DNA from: Arcanobacterium_A sp034173665
Lineage (GTDB): Bacteria; Actinomycetota; Actinomycetes; Actinomycetales; Actinomycetaceae
DNA length: 8,605 nt
Direction: 5' to 3'
Assembly: GCA_034173665.1 (NCBI GenBank)
Contig: JAXFDG010000008.1
Coordinates: 1 to 8,605 of the forward strand
Shown here: positions 6,604-8,605 of the stretch, in pieces
Layout: each line of letters starts with the position of its first letter
How positions within the stretch are numbered: position 1 is the stretch's first letter
The notes under the pieces: model-generated
Told to the model about the DNA's origin: nothing
Seen by the model: only the letters and a program-made list of their open reading frames with translations
The model's database searches: none
Translations under genes and position numbers: made by a program

Positions 6604-7839
6604 CTATCCCAAATTTTGTTCAGAAACCACTACCCCATGAGAATCTGCGGGAACTTCCTGAAAAGAATCGAGTTCTTCATGCTGAAAACGTAATTCATTA
6701 CCACCGTTTGCCAATTCATCATATGCCGGCAAGACCATCGTGAAAGTAGAGCCCTTATTAAGCTCACTCCACAGTTCAATATTGCCACCGTGATCTTTCA
6801 CGATATGTTTCACAATACTTAAACCCAAACCAGATCCCCCGGTTTCTCGTGACCGGGCAGCATCTCCACGATAAAACCGTTCAAAAACTCGCTCCTGGGC
6901 CTCTTTGGCGATTCCCGCACCAGCATCAATCACGGCAATTGAGACTTTTTCTGATTCTGCCGAAACCGCCACAGTCACTCGCGAAGAAGGTCTTGAATAT
7001 CGCACAGCATTATCAACTAGGTTTCGCAATGCCGTCACCAACAACGCATAATCACCATAGATGTACTGGCCTTTAGCCCCACCAGAACTAAGCACAATCT
7101 TCCGAGACTGCGCCTCGACTTCCATCCGCTCAAACACTTCTGCAATCATCGCGTCAACAGCAACTGGCTGTGGATTGTCTAGCGGATCCCCGTTCTGGAT
7201 TCGGGACAATTGAATAATTTCTTGTACCAGTGTCGAAAGACGTCGAGACTCTTGGTCCAGGCTACTAAGAAACTTGCGCACTAATTCTGGCTCACCCTGC
7301 ACTTCTTGCAAAGTTTCCGTAAGCAAACGAATCGCCCCGATAGGTGTTTTTAATTCATGAGAAACATTAGCCACAAAATCATTACGTGTATTTTCCAAAC
7401 GTAATTTTTCAGTTTGATCTTCAAAAAGAATAATTACCCGTTCTTCATCCACTCGTGAAACTCTGACCCAAATTCGGCGTCCACTGGACTTACGAGAAAA
7501 AGTTTTTACAGCATCATATTCGACGTCGTGGCGTTCCCCAGTTGCAAAAACTTCAGTCACTATTTGCGTCAAATTCGGACGCAATACTCCATCACTAATA
7601 AGACCGAAAGCCGTGGCTAATGAAGAAGCCCGCACAATCTCTAAATCTTGATTCACCACAATATAAGATTCAGGCAAAGAATCGAGCATTAACATTACTC
7701 GTTCATTAGCTTGAGCCTGTGACTCAAGTAAAGCTTTTTGATTGTTTGCTCGCCGCATCCGAACTTCTGTCCGCCAAATTCCAGCAATCGTGAGCGCGCC
7801 AAGAATGATTCCACAAATAAACCAAAGGGCCTCGTTCAT
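6604..7839 (-). CDS. senX3: Phosphate-sensing histidine kinase SenX3
   Basis: SenX3 (411 residues from the preferred start) is a membrane-anchored sensor kinase that phosphorylates RegX3 and is held in check by PhoU and the Pst transporter. One N-terminal membrane segment is clear (about 5-22, LWFICGIILGALTIAGIW). A PAS-like region follows at about 45-145. The HisKA domain has phospho-acceptor H161 in FVANVSHELKTP. The ATPase domain shows the N box (LRNLVDNAVRYS, 271-282), G1 (DAGAG, 305-309), the F box (ERVFERFYRGD) and G2 (GGSGLGL, 334-340). A 40-residue acidic tail ends the protein. An open frame reaches back to 7914, but the ATG at 7837-7839 is chosen because GAGG lies six bases upstream, the extra 25 residues would come from promoter DNA, and MNEALWF places the membrane segment at the N-terminus as in mycobacterial SenX3. 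It is divergent from phoU. Confidence 0.94.
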   Translation of the reverse strand: MNEALWFICGIILGALTIAGIWRTEVRMRRANNQKALLESQAQANERVMLMLDSLPESYIVVNQDLEIVRASSLATAFGLISDGVLRPNLTQIVTEVFATGERHDVEYDAVKTFSRKSSGRRIWVRVSRVDEERVIILFEDQTEKLRLENTRNDFVANVSHELKTPIGAIRLLTETLQEVQGEPELVRKFLSSLDQESRRLSTLVQEIIQLSRIQNGDPLDNPQPVAVDAMIAEVFERMEVEAQSRKIVLSSGGAKGQYIYGDYALLVTALRNLVDNAVRYSRPSSRVTVAVSAESEKVSIAVIDAGAGIAKEAQERVFERFYRGDAARSRETGGSGLGLSIVKHIVKDHGGNIELWSELNKGSTFTMVLPAYDELANGGNELRFQHEELDSFQEVPADSHGVVVSEQNLG

Positions 7840-7845
7840 CTTCTG

Positions 7846-7849
7846 CCTC
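7846..7849 (-). promoter_or_regulatory. senX3 ribosome binding site that decides the start
   Basis: GAGG (within GCGAGGC on the minus strand) is six bases before ATG 7839. No comparable site precedes the in-frame start at 7914. This fixes the shorter 411-residue reading and leaves a 182-base divergent regulatory region. Confidence 0.7.
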
Positions 7850-7876
7850 GCATTCGGAAGTACCTGAACCACAACT

Positions 7877-7904
7877 AGAATATCGTGTGCCGCAACATTC
7901 ACAA
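7877..7904 (-). promoter_or_regulatory. Possible senX3-regX3 promoter
   Basis: On the minus strand, TTGTGA (7899-7904) and TATTCT (7877-7882) are separated by 16 bases, each matching sigma-70 consensus in four of six positions. Transcription would begin near 7870, about 30 bases before the senX3 ATG. The 11-bp repeat at 7924-7943 lies about 20 bases upstream of the -35 box, a suitable place for an activator such as RegX3. Confidence 0.45.
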
Positions 7905-7920
7905 ACACTTGCAAAAATCT

Positions 7921-7943
7921 CGCAACCTTTTGTTAACCTTTTG
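7921..7943 (+). promoter_or_regulatory. PHO-box-like direct repeat in the senX3-phoU divergent region
   Basis: AACCTTTTG occurs twice (7924-7932 and 7935-7943), perfectly repeated with an 11-bp period. Read as 7+4 units, the second is GTTAACC-TTTT, one mismatch from the GTTCACC core described for actinobacterial PHO boxes; the first (CGCAACC-TTTT) is weaker. A looser 11-bp periodicity may continue leftward from ATTCACA (7897-7903). The position between senX3 and phoU, spacing of one helical turn and unit form all suggest binding of phosphorylated RegX3 and autoregulation. This is an inference, as no experimental site is visible in sequence. Confidence 0.55.
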
Positions 7944-7982
7944 GATATCTCTCAGTAAGAAATTCATGATTTGATTTAGATA
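7941..7982 (+). promoter_or_regulatory. Candidate phoU promoter region
   Basis: Two weak options are seen on the plus strand. TTGGAT (7941-7946) with CATGAT (7965-7970) and an 18-base spacer would make the PHO-like repeat overlap the -35 box, as in activator-dependent PHO promoters. TAGATA (7977-7982) is a better-placed -10 but has no -35 match. Either start would leave a leader of about 30-45 bases ahead of AAGGAG. The poor -35 quality is what an activated promoter would show, but the choice is uncertain. Confidence 0.3.
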
Positions 7983-8010
7983 CCAGAATTTCATTTCTTT
8001 ACAGAAACCC

Positions 8011-8016
8011 AAGGAG
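8011..8016 (+). promoter_or_regulatory. phoU ribosome binding site
   Basis: AAGGAG ends five bases before the GTG at 8022-8024. It supports this non-ATG start over later in-frame candidates (GTG 8037, ATG 8046), and the resulting MRDQFVQQMNQL resembles the usual PhoU opening. Confidence 0.75.
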
Positions 8017-8021
8017 CAATC

Positions 8022-8605
8022 GTGCGTGATCAGTTTGTGCAGCAGATGAATCAGCTTCACCATACTTTAGTAAGCGAAGCCAAAGCTGCGGCAAATGCAA
8101 TGCGGCGAGCAGCTGTCGCCCTCCGTGACACAAATTTAAATAAGGCCGAAAAAGTTATTGACGCCGATAAAAAAATTGACTTATTAGAACGTGCAGTTGA
8201 TGAAATGGGAATTTCTCTTCTCGCACGACAAGCCCCAGTTGCTTCTGACTTACGAGTGGTTGTTTCTGCATTACGTCTTTCTTCTGTGATTGAACGCATG
8301 GGTGATCTCGCCCGCCACGTTGCCTATATTGCTCGTGGCCGCTATCCAGATTCAGTATTTTCTGGCGAAATTCATGACCTATTTGTGGAGATGGCTGAGC
8401 GGGCAGCAAAAGTCGGCGAATTAGTAGCAGAGCTCATCGAAACACAAGATTTAAGTATTGCTATCGCCATCGAAGAAGAAGACGATGTGCTCGACGAACT
8501 CCACGAACGCACTTTTGATTTTGTTTTAGATGAATCCACCGAGCTTACTCGGCAAGAAATTATCGATATTGTGCTTCTTGGCCGCTACTTAGAGCGTTAC
8601 GGCGA
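8022..8605 (+). CDS. phoU: Phosphate transport system regulator PhoU (3' end outside window)
   Basis: PhoU is a cytoplasmic helical-bundle protein that links the Pst phosphate transporter to the sensor kinase and represses the phosphate regulon when phosphate is plentiful. The visible 194 residues carry the two-repeat layout of the family. In repeat 1, QAPVASDLRVVVSALRLS (70-87) is followed by the metal-binding E-R-M-G-D motif (91-95) and LARHVAYIARGRYP. Repeat 2 ends with RYLERYG, where the window cuts the second E-R-x-G-D motif. Family members are about 210-240 residues long, so only the last few dozen are missing. The start is GTG with AAGGAG five bases upstream. It is divergent from senX3 across a 182-base region that probably holds a shared RegX3-type site. 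This is the usual actinobacterial arrangement, in which phoU faces senX3-regX3 and is not in the pst operon. Confidence 0.95.
   Translation, partial: MRDQFVQQMNQLHHTLVSEAKAAANAMRRAAVALRDTNLNKAEKVIDADKKIDLLERAVDEMGISLLARQAPVASDLRVVVSALRLSSVIERMGDLARHVAYIARGRYPDSVFSGEIHDLFVEMAERAAKVGELVAELIETQDLSIAIAIEEEDDVLDELHERTFDFVLDESTELTRQEIIDIVLLGRYLERYG

Noticed and set aside
7840..7914. 25-residue N-terminal extension of SenX3
   Set aside because: It runs through the predicted promoter, lacks a ribosome site and would bury the N-terminal membrane anchor; ATG 7839 has GAGG at six bases.
8057..8409. Minus-strand open frames opposite phoU
   Set aside because: They are antisense to a clear PhoU coding sequence and have no family-like motifs.
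1..8605. Search for tRNAs, CRISPR arrays, insertion sequences, attachment sites or a novel defence or biosynthetic system
   Set aside because: No such structure was seen by eye. All coding space is explained by known core families and the gene order is the familiar actinobacterial one.

Overview
The window is a conserved housekeeping and regulatory neighbourhood of an actinobacterium. The evidence is the gene order phoU / senX3-regX3 - carD - ispD - ispF / cysS - rlmB, together with a CarD and a SenX3/RegX3 pair that read like their mycobacterial counterparts almost motif by motif. GC content is fairly low for the phylum (mid-40s per cent, estimated by eye from a few lines). That fits a lower-GC lineage such as some Actinomycetaceae or small-genome aquatic actinobacteria, but the genus cannot be fixed from the sequence alone.

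Layout from left to right. Positions 13-2407 (minus strand) hold cysS followed after one base by rlmB, a tight tRNA-synthetase / rRNA-methylase pair. Positions 2408-2509 are a short divergent promoter region. Positions 2510-3907 (plus strand) hold a UMF1/Atg22-like major facilitator transporter. A strong inverted repeat at 3932-3979 separates it from the convergent ispF. Positions 4000-5794 (minus strand) hold carD, ispD and ispF in transcription order, with ispD and ispF directly abutting. Positions 5869-7839 (minus strand) hold senX3 then regX3, the phosphate-sensing two-component system. Positions 7840-8021 are a divergent regulatory region with an 11-bp-period direct repeat resembling a PHO box. 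Positions 8022-8605 (plus strand) hold the first ~194 codons of phoU, cut by the window end.

Functionally there are three blocks. SenX3, RegX3 and PhoU are the phosphate-starvation sensor, response regulator and negative modulator, probably co-controlled from the shared divergent promoter. CarD is a general transcription-initiation factor, followed by two steps of the non-mevalonate isoprenoid pathway (IspD, IspF). CysS and RlmB serve translation. The MFS gene interrupts the usual ispF-cysS continuity. No RNA gene, mobile element, CRISPR array or clearly novel system is visible. The more interesting points are regulatory repeats with 11-bp spacing, a Ser/Ala/Glu repeat tail on CarD, and the transporter insertion. 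No gene-free stretch exceeds 300 bases.
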